NCBI GenBank assembly: GCA_033439265.1 | Contig: JAVTVX010000019.1 | Coordinates: 6,083,501 to 6,147,500 of the forward strand | Length of the DNA: 64,000 nt | Source: Dillenia suffruticosa | Lineage: Eukaryota; Streptophyta; Magnoliopsida; Dilleniales; Dilleniaceae | Direction of reading: 5' to 3' | Part shown: in pieces, positions 11,640 through 22,664 of the stretch | Numbering within the stretch: the first letter of the stretch is position 1 | Layout of the letters: the number at the start of each line of letters is the position of its first letter | The notes under the pieces: generated by a model | What the model was told of the DNA's origin: nothing | What the model saw: the letters and a program-made list of their open reading frames with translations, nothing else | Databases searched by the model: none | Program-made: the position numbers and the translations under genes

Positions 11640-12281
11640 GAACTTTTGAAACAATTCGAAGATGTGCAGAATCTTAAGTGTGTCCTCTAAACTCTTAGGA
11701 AGTATCGATTATATGCCAAACTTTCTAAGTATATGTTTGCTCAGTCACAAGTAGAGTAATTGTGACATATAGAGTCAGAAGATGGAGCTAAAATACACCC
11801 CCACAAGGTGGAGTGTATTTCGAACTGTCCAGAACTAATTAATGTCAGGACATTAAGAAACTTTGTTGGCTTTACAGGATACTATAAGAGGTTCATTCAA
11901 GCTTATGGACTACTTACTAAGCCTTTTAATGATCTGCTCAAGAAAGAAGGTTTTACCTGGAATGAGGAAACTGGTCGAGCTTTCAAGCATCTCAAAATAG
12001 CAATCACTTCAGCACCTATCATGAGACTACCAGACTTCTCGAAACCATTTGTTTTTGAAACAGATGCTTGTGCCAAAAGTTGGGGAGTTGTCCTGATACA
12101 AGAGGGTCAGTCTGTTGCATTCCTAAGTAAAGCTCTAGGACCAAGAAGCCAGCCATTATCCATTTATGAAAATAAACTTAGGGCTGTAGTGATGGCTGTA
12201 AAGAAATGGAAACACTACCTGGTGGGTTATTACTTCATAATCAGAACAGATCATCAGAGCTTGAAGTACCTCTTGGAGTAA
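11640..12281 (+). pseudogene. Gypsy reverse transcriptase C-terminus and RNase H relic
   Basis: The fingers and palm of reverse transcriptase, including the YxDD site, are absent. The text passes from the LLKQFEDV start region directly to the thumb/connection part. The long open frame 11808-12281 holds the connection motif LRNFVGFTGYYKRFI and the RNase H start FETDACAKSWGVVLIQEG with its catalytic aspartate, then TDHQSLKYLLE. The direct juxtaposition implies an internal deletion. Confidence 0.85.
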
Positions 12282-12599
12282 AAGTTAACCAATATTCTGT
12301 AGCACAAATAGTTAATTAAATTATTTGGGTTGGATTATGAAATTCAATACAAAAGGGGGTGGAAAATAAAGTAGTAGACACATTATCGAAGAGAGAGTTC
12401 TCTGCAGAGAAGCAACAAGGGGAATGTAGATGGCAACCACCATGGTTCACTCTTAGTGGATGAATGAAGTCATTCAAAGTTATAATGAAAATGTAGAGTG
12501 TCAAACAATCATAGCATAGTTGTTTTGCAATATGAGACAAATGAGAGTTATCAACTACAGGATGGGATTCTTAGATACAAGAAAAGGATCTACCTAGGT

Positions 12600-13781
12600 A
12601 GCAAGGCTTAACTCAGAACTAAAATGATCCAACAAATGTACAGTTTTACTATAGGAGGACATTCAGGCTAGAAGGGAACATTGCAGAGAATCAAAGTTGT
12701 TTTTTATTAGCCTAACATGAAGGAATCTGTGATCAAATTTGTTAGAGAGTATGAAGTATGTAAGAAAAATAAACATGAGAATCTTTCTTACCCAGGTTTA
12801 TTGCAACCTCTTCTTATCCCTTCTCAAGTTTGATCTCAAATCAGCATGGATTTTGTGGAAGGATTACTAGAATCAGAAGGTTATGACACAATAATGGTGG
12901 TCATTGATAAATTGACCAAATTTAGTCATTTTTTGACTCTCAAACATCTTTATTCTGTATTGGAGGTGGCTCAACTATTTGTGGATTATGTTTATAAACT
13001 GCATAAGTTTCCATATTCCATTGTAACAAATTGAGATAGAATATTCACATGTCTATTTTGGTAGGAACTGTTCAAGCTGATGGGAACTCAACTCAAGATG
13101 AGTAGTGCGTACCATTCTCAAACAGATAGATATAGTGAAAGGCTTAACCAGTGTTTAAAATATTATCTAAGGTGTATGACCTCAGATAGACCAAGATTGT
13201 GGTATAATTGGCTTAGTTTGGCACAGAGGTGGTATAAGTCCAGCTTCCATTCAAGTATCAAGATGTGCCCTTTTGAGGCACTTTATGGTTACAAGCCTAG
13301 ATCTATACCTATAAGACCTTATTTAGATTCCACTACACTAATAGCAACCAACTTTATTCAGAGCAGACAAGCCATGATTCAGATTTTGCATTAACATTTA
13401 AGTAAAGCTTAGAACATGATGAAAGTTTAGACTAATTACAATAGATCAGAAAGGGAATTTGAGGTGGGAGATTTAGTTTACCTCAAACTGCAACCTTACA
13501 GGCAGCATTCAGTAGAGGTAAGGAAACAATTGAATCTATCTTCAAAGTATTATGGCCATTTTCTAATAGTAGCTAGAGTAGACAAAGTAGCCTATCGATT
13601 GCAATTGCCCCTAAGATCAAGAATCCATTTGGCACTTCATGTTTCTCTTCTTAAAAAGAAGATAGGTCCTAATCAAACAACAATGCCTACTCTACCCTTG
13701 GTAGGAGATGATAAGCAGATCATGGTGGAGCTTGAAGTAGTTTTAAAAAGAAGGGCATCATGTGAGACAATAAGTCAGTGA
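12600..13781 (+). pseudogene. Gypsy integrase and chromodomain-like C-terminus relic
   Basis: In order: an H2C2 zinc-binding relic and VCKKNKHEN (about 12650-12785), SMDFVEGLLES (D of the catalytic triad), TN*DRIF at the second aspartate (stop at about 13032), SAYHSQTDRYSERLNQCLK (catalytic E), then a GDLVYLKLQPYRQ-type C-terminal domain (13464 on). After 13781, fragments in other frames (WEDM, FPNFQP) match the chromodomain ending of plant chromoviruses. Multiple stops. Confidence 0.85.
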
Positions 13782-13896
13782 ACCAGTGGTTGATTAGATA
13801 GGTGAACCTAAGTATAGAGGAATCTATATAGGAGGACATGAGCTTCATCAAAGTACAATTCCCAAATTTTCAACCTTCAAGGCAAGGTTCTTTCCC

Positions 13897-13912
13897 AAAA
13901 GGGAGGGAAAAA
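13897..13912 (+). other. Polypurine tract of gypsy element
   Basis: AAAAGGGAGGGAAAAA lies directly before the second LTR. Confidence 0.85.
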
Positions 13913-13913
13913 T

Positions 13914-14166
13914 TGTAACAGCAAGCTAAGAAATTTTAAATGCAATGGCTACTCTTTAACAACTTCAACAAATAAGTAGTTAAGATAATTGTAGGAGACA
14001 AGTAACAATTAGGAAGTTGTATTTGGAGCTAAATTGTTGATAGGTTGTTGTAGTTGGTTGGGGTAGTTAGACCATATTTGAAACAGTTTGTATAAAGAAA
14101 GGAATGAAAATGCGAAAGAGAAGCAGCTTACAAATTGCATCATAACTTTATCTCTCCCTCTCCCTT

Positions 14167-14201
<35 letters not shown>

Positions 14202-14353
14202 TTTTCTTTTCTTATTCTCCAAAACCTTATGAAACAATACTAACCAACAAAGCATCACCTCTCTTTGAATTCCTTCAGTTGACAGACTCTACATTTGGTT
14301 AAGTTCCACTATAAACCTAACTATTGCTTAAGTCCCAGTGGAAGACCATAACA
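13914..14353 (+). repeat. Gypsy second LTR
   Basis: 440 bp, starts TGTAACAGCAAGC and ends CCATAACA. It is longer than the first LTR mainly because of a (CT)n run at 14170-14198. It serves both as 3' LTR of the first internal region and as 5' LTR of the second, partial one. Confidence 0.9.
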
Positions 14354-14357
14354 AGTT

Positions 14358-14797
14358 TGGTATCAGAGCTTTACAATCCTTGGACTTCAGGAAGAATCAA
14401 TGGCGGAAGGGACTCGACAAAAAGTAGCTGATGAACATTTAGAAAATATGAAACCATAATGCAAGAGTAGGCAAATGAGGCCAGAGAGCATCGCCTTCAA
14501 ATCAATAAACAAATAGAAAAGTTTCACCAAAATCTGAATGAACAGAACCAGAAATGGGAAATCATCTTGTCTAGTATAGATGCTCAACTCAACTCAATAT
14601 CAATGAGGAATGGAAGGGACGAAGATCTTGAAGCAGAAAGAATGATAAGGACACCAATCTTGCCTACTCCTAATGATGGGAGGAATAGAGGCAAAATGGG
14701 ACTAGCACTATCCAAGAAAGAAGCTACGCAAAAAGAGTCAGCCAAATCACCATAAAATTGAGCTCCCCATTTTTTGTAGGGAATAATCCACAAATGT
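14358..14797 (+). pseudogene. Second primer-binding site and truncated gag of a tandem gypsy copy
   Basis: The intact TGGTATCAGAGC (14358-14369) is followed by a second version of the gag leader and N-terminus, parallel to 9940-10340 of the first copy. Homology stops abruptly at about 14797, inside the phrase corresponding to NPQMW, and unrelated 88-bp repeats follow. Confidence 0.85.
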
Positions 14798-14824
14798 TGC
14801 AGGCACACAGCTGAGAGTTAATAA

Positions 14825-15088
14825 GAGCGACCTACTCGAGAGTTAAATCCCGTATAAAAGTTAAGGCTGGGTATGGGGCCCATGCATAAAGCGCGGAGCC
14901 GAGAAATGATGAGAGCCACCCGCTTGTAAATTAGATCCCATATAGAGGCTAGGGATGGGTGTGGGGCCCATGTGTATGTCGCAAAGTCGAGAGATGATCG
15001 GAGCCACCCACTTAGGAGTTAGATCCCGCATAGATGCTAAAGATAGGCATGGGGTCCCAAGTGTAAGGCATAAAGCCAGGAGATGAAG
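14825..15088. repeat. Three tandem copies of an 88-bp unit
   Basis: GAGCGACC / GAGCCACCC starts at 14825, 14913 and 15001, giving an exact 88-bp period. Shared words in each copy include TTAGATCCC, TGGGGCCCA and GAGATGAT. The copies differ by scattered substitutions. Small open frames across it (14861-15272, minus strand) are repeat artefacts. Confidence 0.85.
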
Positions 15089-15393
15089 GGGACACGATGA
15101 GATAAGGGAGCCAGAGGTCTTGACTATTGTCATTAGTGAAGACATTATAAAAAAATGAAGTCGACATAACTTTCTTTTTGGGAGAGATAGCAATAAACCT
15201 ATATAGGATTAGAAAAGATTCAAACTTGTCACAGATTTCCTTCTTTATCAAGTAATCACAACTAGAACTCATTGTGTGGTAGTAGTTAACTCTATAATGA
15301 CCGAGAGGTCGGAACCAAGAGATCGTAAAGCCAAGTGACCAAAGGATCTAATGAATAGACTGCGTCAGGGCAATGGTCGTGCAATGTGAGGAT

Positions 15394-17474
15394 TAAAGGT
15401 GGACCTAGATACCAACCCAACCGCCTCACTGTAGCCCGGACTAAAAACCCGCCTGGTCTATAATAAATCGTAACCAGACTGGCCCAGCTATAGATTTGGC
15501 TATATTTGGCAAACTTTCAAGGTTGGAAACTCAATTATTCAATATTTGATGATAAACAATCACGATCTCCTTTTACATCTTTACTTTTTAGTATATTTAA
15601 TTCATTTTCATTAAATTTTAAACTTTTATTTTAAAAAAAATGGTCGAAACACATTTTTCAAAATATTACCAACAATCTCCTCTCCCCCCATTTACATTTT
15701 TCCAAGCGGGCATTTTCGAATACATAGATAATGATATTTGTTTAAAAGCAAATGAATATAGTAATACACAATATACTGCCACATGCACTAAAAAATATAA
15801 TTTCAATACATGAGATATTGAAATAAGGGTTGGAGAGTGAGGACACTTAAAAGACACATAGTAAGAGATTACGCAGATGGATTAGCTCAAATAAGGCAAA
15901 CACAAATCACTGGGGATGGAAAATGTCATGGATATATTTAGATATAATCCGAAAGCAGAAAAATAGGACAAATAGAATAGATAACACGTAAAAAGTTATC
16001 CCTTAGTATAGTAGAATGTTAAATATTTAAGAATATGTACAAAAATATTTACCACCAGCTTATAAAAAACTGTAGTAGAAAAACAAATAGGAGAAGAACA
16101 ATAGAACAATTTCAAATAATTATGACCATTTATTGTAAATTTTCAATAATTTTAAATAGTTGGAAGGGACGTAAAAATGAATATTATATTATTGTAACAT
16201 GTTATTAAATTAATGATTCATGTATTCTAAAAAAAATGAATTTTAGCTTTTCAATATTGAGAACACTCACATTCCAGTTCTAATATAGATAAAATAATTA
16301 CAAATGTTTGTTATTAATATGGTATAAGTGATATAATTTTTTTGTATATTTAGATAATGTATCGATTAATATTGCTATCGCAAATATTTAAAAAAATACT
16401 TAAAATCAATATTAGCTAGAATATTTTTTCTTAATAGATATGTATGTCATATTTTAAATTTATGTATTAAAGACAGTTTGGAAACCACAGAGCTAATTTT
16501 ATAACCTATTCATAATTTAACTTATCAAATTAGAAATTATTCGGTTAAACACAAAAAGAGAGATATTTATATAATTTACATAATGTAAAATTTAAACGAT
16601 TTAAACAAAAATATGATATTAGGTGGAACTCTACTAATATTATCTTACAATGTGTAATTCCTTTTAAAAATAGTTTAATTGAATTTGTTAGTTCTAATTA
16701 TGAACATGGTTTTATTGATAATATCTTTTTTGATTTTGCAAATATACTAATTTATTTATTAAATTTTTTTTATATATACAAATTTATTTTTCGAAATTTA
16801 CTATCCAACAACTCCTTTGATATTACTTAATCTTTGTAAAATTTGTTACGCATTTATTCAATTTGAAAATAAAGATAAATTTAATGAAATTATTCAACTA
16901 ATGTAAATAAAAATTTTAAAATATTATTAAAAAATTCCTATTTTATATTTGTTTGCTAGTGTTTTAAATCCAAAATATAAAAGTTGAAAGTGTTGAAACT
17001 CTAATTGATTATTTTGTTGATAGTTTTTCTACGAAAATATATGTTAGTCTTCACATTCAAAACAAAAAACATTTCTTAATTTACAAAACATGTTTGTATT
17101 ATATGAAAAAGAATATAACAACACAGGTGGTAATAACGTAGGTAGTAGTGATAGTATTTCATCAATTCAATCATTTTCAATTTCTTATAATCATTTATCT
17201 ATGTTAAGTAAAAAAAACAAAAACAACTTGCTCGTTCTCGTTACTAAATAAATTGATTTTATATTGATAAACAAATAGGCTAGAAGGTTGTGACCAGCCT
17301 AGCACAGTCTGGCTCAGCGGGCCTGGTTCACGGGTCCAGGCTGGCTCTAAGCAATTTTTTTTTGTTGGAACCGGCCCAGGAAGGCCTCGGAATTGCAACT
17401 GAATCGACCCGTAGTTCCTGGGCCCATCCTAAACCGGCTCAAAATAGGCTCAAATCGCACCGGTCCCAACTCTA
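15394..17474 (+). mobile_element. hAT transposon remnant
   Basis: The ends are imperfect inverted repeats: TAAAGGTGGACCTAG on the left, and TAGAGTTGGGACCGG read inward from the right. They are flanked by 8-bp words GTGAGGAT (15386-15393) and GCAAGGAT (17475-17482), which match at 6 of 8, the duplication size of hAT elements. Inside, decayed plus-strand text resembles the C-terminal half of plant hAT transposases: YYPTTPLILLNLC, FASVLNPKYK and LYEKEYNN with a following serine/asparagine-rich linker (about 16790-17210). Stops are frequent and the C-terminal dimerisation motif is not seen. Confidence 0.75.
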
Positions 17475-17482
17475 GCAAGGAT

Positions 17483-18151
17483 CGAAAGGATCTTGTCGAA
17501 AGGCTTGTGTTAAGAGGAAGGTACAAGCTGAGGTCAACCGAGAGGTCGCTTGGTACCCTTTGGGCTATATGATTGTGGGTTTGTTCCATGGTAACGGGTT
17601 TGTCGAACCATGTATCTTCAAAATATTTATTTTTGGTATATAAAATTCAAAAATAAAATTGTTTAACATACATTCTAATAATCAAAATAATTTTTAAAAA
17701 AAGTATCTAAAAATATGATAATGTTTCAAAACTTCACATGCCATCAACATTGTCACTAAAAAACATTGTAGGTACTTTAGAAGGGATAGGGGAGTGGGGT
17801 TGAGAGGGCTTGGCTTGTGACAGGCTAAGGCTGCAAAGGCTGAGATGACTAGGAGTAGGAGGGCCAACAGAGACGCATATACCGAAGAACGAGCACAACT
17901 AGTCAAACAGTTAACTTTCTCCTCTGGTTGAGCGTTTCTCCACATTATCTACTCATTCTTCCTCAACAACTCACCTCCTTCTACTGCGCAAGAGTTTGCA
18001 TTGGCATTGGCGAATGAGATGAGATGCTAAGAGAAGAAGCGTGTGACCTCTTCTTATTCTTCAGATATTCCTTCGTCATCTACGAATTGAGCTCTTTAAC
18101 CCTCTTCTTCTTCTTGACTCCATCGGCTGATTTCTTTCATAATTGAGGAAC
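17483..18151. other. Spacer with a possible gene fragment
   Basis: 17483-17600 continues the GAGAGGTC-type repeat that also lies left of the hAT remnant, consistent with insertion into it. On the minus strand 17694-17945 is open for 83 codons with a hydrophobic stretch (SLLALLLLVISAFAALAC) after a charged N-terminus, and serine-rich broken frames continue to about 18120. I do not recognise a family; it may be a decayed membrane-protein fragment or chance. Confidence 0.25.
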
Positions 18152-19185
18152 CATTACTAGAAATTTGACTTTCACTGATAGAAAATCACCGACGGAATTT
18201 TGTCGGTCTGTAATATCGACGGAATTGCGACTGATTATTGACAAAAATTTTACCAATGGATTTGGGACAGCTTTTTTAAAATTTTAATTTTTTTTTTAAT
18301 TTTTTAATTTTAATTTTTTTGTAAACCTATCAGCGATGGATTATCGACGGAATACCGACTGAAATTTAGCGACGGATTATCGATGGAAATTTTACCGACA
18401 GGTTAGCGATGAATTTTTAAAATTTTTAAATTTTTAAAATTTTATTTTTTTTTAATTTTTTTGTAAATCTATCAGCGACGGATTATCAATAGAAATTTTA
18501 GTAACGGATTAGTGACGAAATTTTACAGACGGATTTTTTAAAAAAATTTTAAAATTTTTAAAATTTTTATATTTAATAATTCCTTTTCTTTTCCTTTTTA
18601 TTTTTTATGTAAAAAAATAATATTATTTAATTATTTAAATTTTGTAAAATTTTATTTTAAATTATTATTTTATAATAAAACATCATTTTAAAGTATTTTA
18701 TTATTATTAAAAGGAGTGAGATGAAGAGAACAAATAAAAAAATGTTTAAGGTAACATAATTCCAAGTGGTGCGGTGGTCATGGTGCTTTTATTGTTTTCC
18801 ACTTGCATAGGTTCATAACTCACTGGACGTGGCTTGGAGGAATTTCACACACATTAAAGCAAGTCATCACATGCGCGGGTCAGGCGGGTGAGTGTCACAT
18901 GGCGGAGCGGCGTGCATTCCCCTGAGAGCTCAAAAAATGAGCTAAAAAATCAGCGACGGAATTTAATTCCGTCGCTGATTTTTTTCACTTTTTTTTTTTC
19001 TTTTTTTTTTCAGCGACAAATTTTTTTTCATCGCTATTAATCAACGACGGATTTTTCCGTCTCTAATATTAGCGATGGATTTTTTTTCGTCGCTAATATT
19101 TAGTATCAGCGATGGATTTAACGAATGAAAAATGAACTTTCAATAACGAATTTTTTAATCACTGAAAACATATTTTCTAGTAGTG
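18152..19185. mobile_element. CACTA-like non-autonomous element C
   Basis: Ends CATTACTAGAAATTTGAC (left) and TTTTCTAGTAGTG (right) are inverted versions of CACTACTAGAAA. The flanking 3-bp words AAC and TAC agree at two of three positions. Subterminal words of the AGCGACGGA type occur on both sides (18175-18550 and 18950-19110) with the near-palindrome AGCGACGGAATT / AATTCCGTCGCT at 18952-18980. The centre holds a tRNA-like module and a GC-rich tail (18860-18935). 1034 bp, no transposase. Confidence 0.85.
18767..18820 (+). other. tRNA-like module in CACTA C
   Basis: A-box match TGGTGCGGTGG (18767-18777) and degraded B-box GGTTCATAACT (18810-18820) are 43 nt apart, the same spacing as the right module of element A. 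A GC-rich tail with GCGCGGGTCAGGCGGGTGAG follows. Confidence 0.45.
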
Positions 19186-19844
19186 TACGTCAACAATACC
19201 CACTCCCAGATGTTTGGTGAGTGGAAGCAAATGCAGTCGCCTTCTCCGCAAGTGCTGTCTGATACTTCTCCTACTAATAAAAATAATCACAAAATTAAAA
19301 ATAATATATATATATATATAATGAGAAACAGAATTGAAATAATAGTAATGAGTATCAGCTATCAGGCCGCCTCTGACTGCATGGACTTATCTTTTCTTTG
19401 ATAGCCCATAATGAAAGTCTCTACATAATTAGCTATCCTTCCGTGCTTTAGTGCCTACAATGGGATTAACCAAAATTCAAATTTACTTAAATACAAAGTC
19501 ATTATTTAATAAAAATAAAATAAGTGATTAAAAAGAAATATAAAGTCCAATGGACGTCCATACTCTTCGACCTGCCAACATACATAGTGTGCCCCTTAGT
19601 AGAACTCCTAACTCAATTTTTTTTCCATTCCTTTCGCATTCCCCCCAATACTGCAGCTCTCACACTCTTGAGTTGCACTCTTCCGATTCTCATGTATCAA
19701 AAAGTTAGATGCAGTGGTGGGATGAACACATAGCAAACTATAGGCTTTTTCTCGCTTCTCCTTTCTTTGTTCATTGTGTCACGTGCGAACTTTGCGACTT
19801 TCAAGTTAAAGTTAGATGTTTTGTTCGATACTACTATAGAATTT
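19186..19844. other. Spacer between CACTA C and the Athila-like LTR
   Basis: No gene recognised. It contains a short (TA)n run near 19305-19320. Confidence 0.4.
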
Positions 19845-21184
19845 TGATATTATGATTTTGGATAAATATACCATAATCGAGTGTTATATGTAATGTGAGT
19901 AAATATCGTTTCCATAAAAATATTTTGTACTACCAACTATGAATTACCCTATCTAAATTAGACAAATTAAATCACAATAATAAAAATATTAAAAAACTTA
20001 AATTCATGAATAAAAGCTTTAAAAGGTCAATTTCATCCGTTTTCAATCATTTACATGGCCGAATCCTTTCAATTCTCTAAGTTTATTGATTAAAGGGTTA
20101 CTGTTAATGATTATAGATTTTCTTAGATTAGGTTTAATCAATGGTCATACAATAAATTCCTAACTCGATTAAACAAAATCCAATTGTCATGTAATTTTAA
20201 TTAAATCGAATTGTTTTAAATTCTATGGAATATCCGTAATTTAAAGTTTCTCCTCAAACCCCACATACAGAATTAATCATCCGTCGATTTTATAACCCTA
20301 TGTGAATTTTATTGTATTCGACTAATTTATTGTAATTATATTAGTCATGCATGCAATCAATTTCAAATCATCAAAACGTAGAACGCTAAAACATTTAAAA
20401 TATTAAAATCAACAATAAAATCTTATCAAATAATAGTCATACTAATAAAAATTTAAACGAAAGAAATAAATTCAAATTATATTATTAATCAAGTAATAGA
20501 ATCGATCGAGTTTTAAGAATTAAAAAAAATAACTAAACATACTAAAGAAAATCAAGAAAATAAAACCCTAAAATCTGTGTGGAAAGAATGTGATAGGAGA
20601 TGCTTTCTATTTATAGACCTAAAACTTAGATCAACAAGAATGCGTGAGTTTCAAGAAAACTTGGTGTTGTTGTTTGATTAGGAGATTTATTCTTATTGTA
20701 ATAAGTATTATCTTCTTTCTTCTCTAAAATTTGGAAACTTCTTTCTTATCCTTAAATTTAAAGACTTCTGGAGTTTCAGTAACTTTATCCCTTAAATCTC
20801 TCATTGAATAAGCTCAAATAGTTGTATTATTTAACTAAGACTTGTCTTTTTTGAATTTCAGCCTTCTTTTCAATTTTTGGACATCTTCTGACTCGAATTA
20901 ATTTTTAAACTCTTCACAAGATTTGTAAACCTTTACATCTAGTTTCCAACCTAACAAGAATCACCTTATTCAGATATCGAAGCAAAAAGTTATATCCAAA
21001 ATACTAACCGTTATTTGTCCGATTTGAATTTTTTTAAATAAACCCAAAATTACAAAAAAAAAAATTACGAATTTAATTAGTACAATATCATGAAATAAAA
21101 TTTAAAACAATTAGAAAAATTATAAATAAAGACTAAAATAAAATAAAATAAAATAATTTAATCATAAATAAATTATTATTATCA
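19845..21184 (-). repeat. Athila-like 3' LTR
   Basis: 1340 bp, TGATATTATG to TATTATCA. It aligns collinearly with the right LTR; the many differences seen by eye are mostly C/T and G/A changes, as expected for old methylated repeats. It preserves the uninterrupted ATAAATAAA target sequence (at 21122-21130) into which CACTA B went in the other LTR. Confidence 0.9.
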
Positions 21185-21196
21185 AATACCCCTATA
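21185..21196 (-). other. Polypurine tract of Athila-like element
   Basis: On the minus strand TATAGGGGTATT lies directly against the left LTR, in the position and form usual for this lineage. Confidence 0.7.
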
Positions 21197-21255
21197 CTTG
21201 AATATTTACCTATTCTCAAACAAGAATAATTTTTCCTAAAACCAATTCGACTTTT

Positions 21256-21529
21256 CACTACAAGAAAACTGACTTTCAGCGACGGAAAATTACTGACAGA
21301 AAAAATCAATCGTAAATAGTGACAGAATTGCGATGGATTAACGTCGAATGGTATACCGAGAAATTAACGATGGATTAGCGATGAAAATTAGCGACGAAAA
21401 TATTTTCTTTGGTAATCCATCTTAGTAGTGGTCTAGAGTAAAAAAGAAAAAATTTGTAAAACTATTAGCAACAGATTAGCGACAGAAAGTATCCGTCGCT
21501 AATTTGTTAGAGTAGTGGTGAAAGGTAAA

Positions 21530-21579
<50 letters not shown>

Positions 21580-22661
21580 GTATGTATGTATAGTTATCAG
21601 CGACAGATTACTGACGGATTGCCGACAGATATTTCAGTGATGGGTTTTTTTAATTTTTTAATTTTTAATTTTTAATTTTTAATTTTTTTAATTTTTTAAT
21701 TTATTCTTCTCTTTTATTATTTTATAATTCTTTTTCTTTTTCCTTTTTTCTTTTCTTTTATTTATTTATTTTATTCTATTAATTTATTATTCAATTTAAT
21801 GGGTAAATAAAAAAATAATTTGTTATTCTGTGAAAATATTCAATAAAAAAATTATCCCAAAGTAAAGAAAAAAAAAGAGATGAGAAAAACAATGTGAGAT
21901 TTAGATAAAATTAAAACAAAGTAAGAGTGAGATTAATATTAAGAAAAAAAAGTGAGAGTTATAAAATAAATAAAAAAAGAAGATATTACAAAACAGCTTG
22001 TGGCATGGAGGTTGGATAACTCACATTTCACATTGCAGGTGTAGGTTTGATTCTTGGGGGAGACATTTTTCATGAAACAAATGCAAGACTGGTGCACGGG
22101 CGGGTGCGCACGCACATGAGGGAGCAGGTGAGCAGCTCGGGCGGGCCGTTTTTCGTGAAATGAATGCAAGACTGGTGCCAGGTGGGAGCAGGCGCGCATA
22201 CGCGTGAGGGAGTGAGTGAGAAGCATGGGCGGGCAAGCATGCTCATGAGGGATGGGCGAGCGCACGTGAGCAAGCACGGGCGGGCACCGGTGAGGGAGCG
22301 GGCATGCGTTAGCAGGCACGGCGATTGTGCGTGAGGACGCATAAACGAGCTCTCAGGTGTGAAGAATCAGCGACAGAAATATTATCCGTCACAGATAGCG
22401 AACTATCAGCGACAAATTAGCTACAAAATGTTTAGCGACGAAAATTTCTGTCGCTAATCCGTCGTTGATCTGTTACTGATCCGTCGCTAATCTATCGTTG
22501 ATATTTAGTGACGGATGTATTCCGTCGGTAATAATTAATAGATAAATTTTCAACAACTAATTTAGCAACTGAAATTTTTCATCGTTGATACTTTTCAGCG
22601 ACGGATTTTTTACTTTAAGTGACGAATTTTTCTCTTACTGATACTTTATTTTCTTTTAGTG
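21256..22661. mobile_element. CACTA-like non-autonomous element D
   Basis: Left end CACTACAAGAAAACTGAC, the canonical plant CACTA terminus; right end TTTTCTTTTAGTG with two changes. The flanking 3-bp words are TTT on both sides (21253-21255, 22662-22664). Subterminal repeats of the AGCGACGGA / TCCGTCGCT type fill 21276-21490 and 22365-22640. A (TA)n(TATG)n microsatellite is at 21538-21592. A tRNA-like module and a GC-rich tail (22080-22330) occupy the right-centre. 1406 bp, no transposase. It is inserted 72 bp from the 3' LTR inside the Athila-like element. Confidence 0.9.
22001..22053 (+). other. tRNA-like module in CACTA D
   Basis: A-box-like TGGCATGGAGG (22001-22011) and B-box-like GGTTTGATTCT (22043-22053, two changes from GGTTCGATTCC) are 42 nt apart. 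The GC-rich tail contains a tandem duplication of about 84 bp (starts near 22066 and 22150, shared word GCAAGACTGGTGC). Confidence 0.45.
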
Positions 22662-22664
22662 TTT

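Larger units (their letters stand above)
9506..14797 (+). mobile_element. Ty3/gypsy chromovirus, degenerate, LTR-internal-LTR-partial internal
   Basis: Two LTRs (9506-9897 and 13914-14353) flank a gag-pol relic of 4.0 kb. The second LTR is followed again by a primer-binding site and gag leader (14354-14797), so three LTRs once existed or two copies recombined. The order gag, protease, RNase H, integrase, C-terminal chromodomain-like region marks a Ty3/gypsy chromovirus. Every coding part carries stops or frameshifts and the polymerase core of reverse transcriptase is missing. The 5 bp before the left LTR is CATAG; the right outer boundary is truncated, so no target duplication can be paired. 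Confidence 0.9.

Noticed and set aside
21939..22342. Overlapping minus-strand open frames of 71-126 codons
   Set aside because: They arise from the stop-poor GC-rich tail of CACTA D; the content is repetitive (P, C, H, A) and unrelated between frames.
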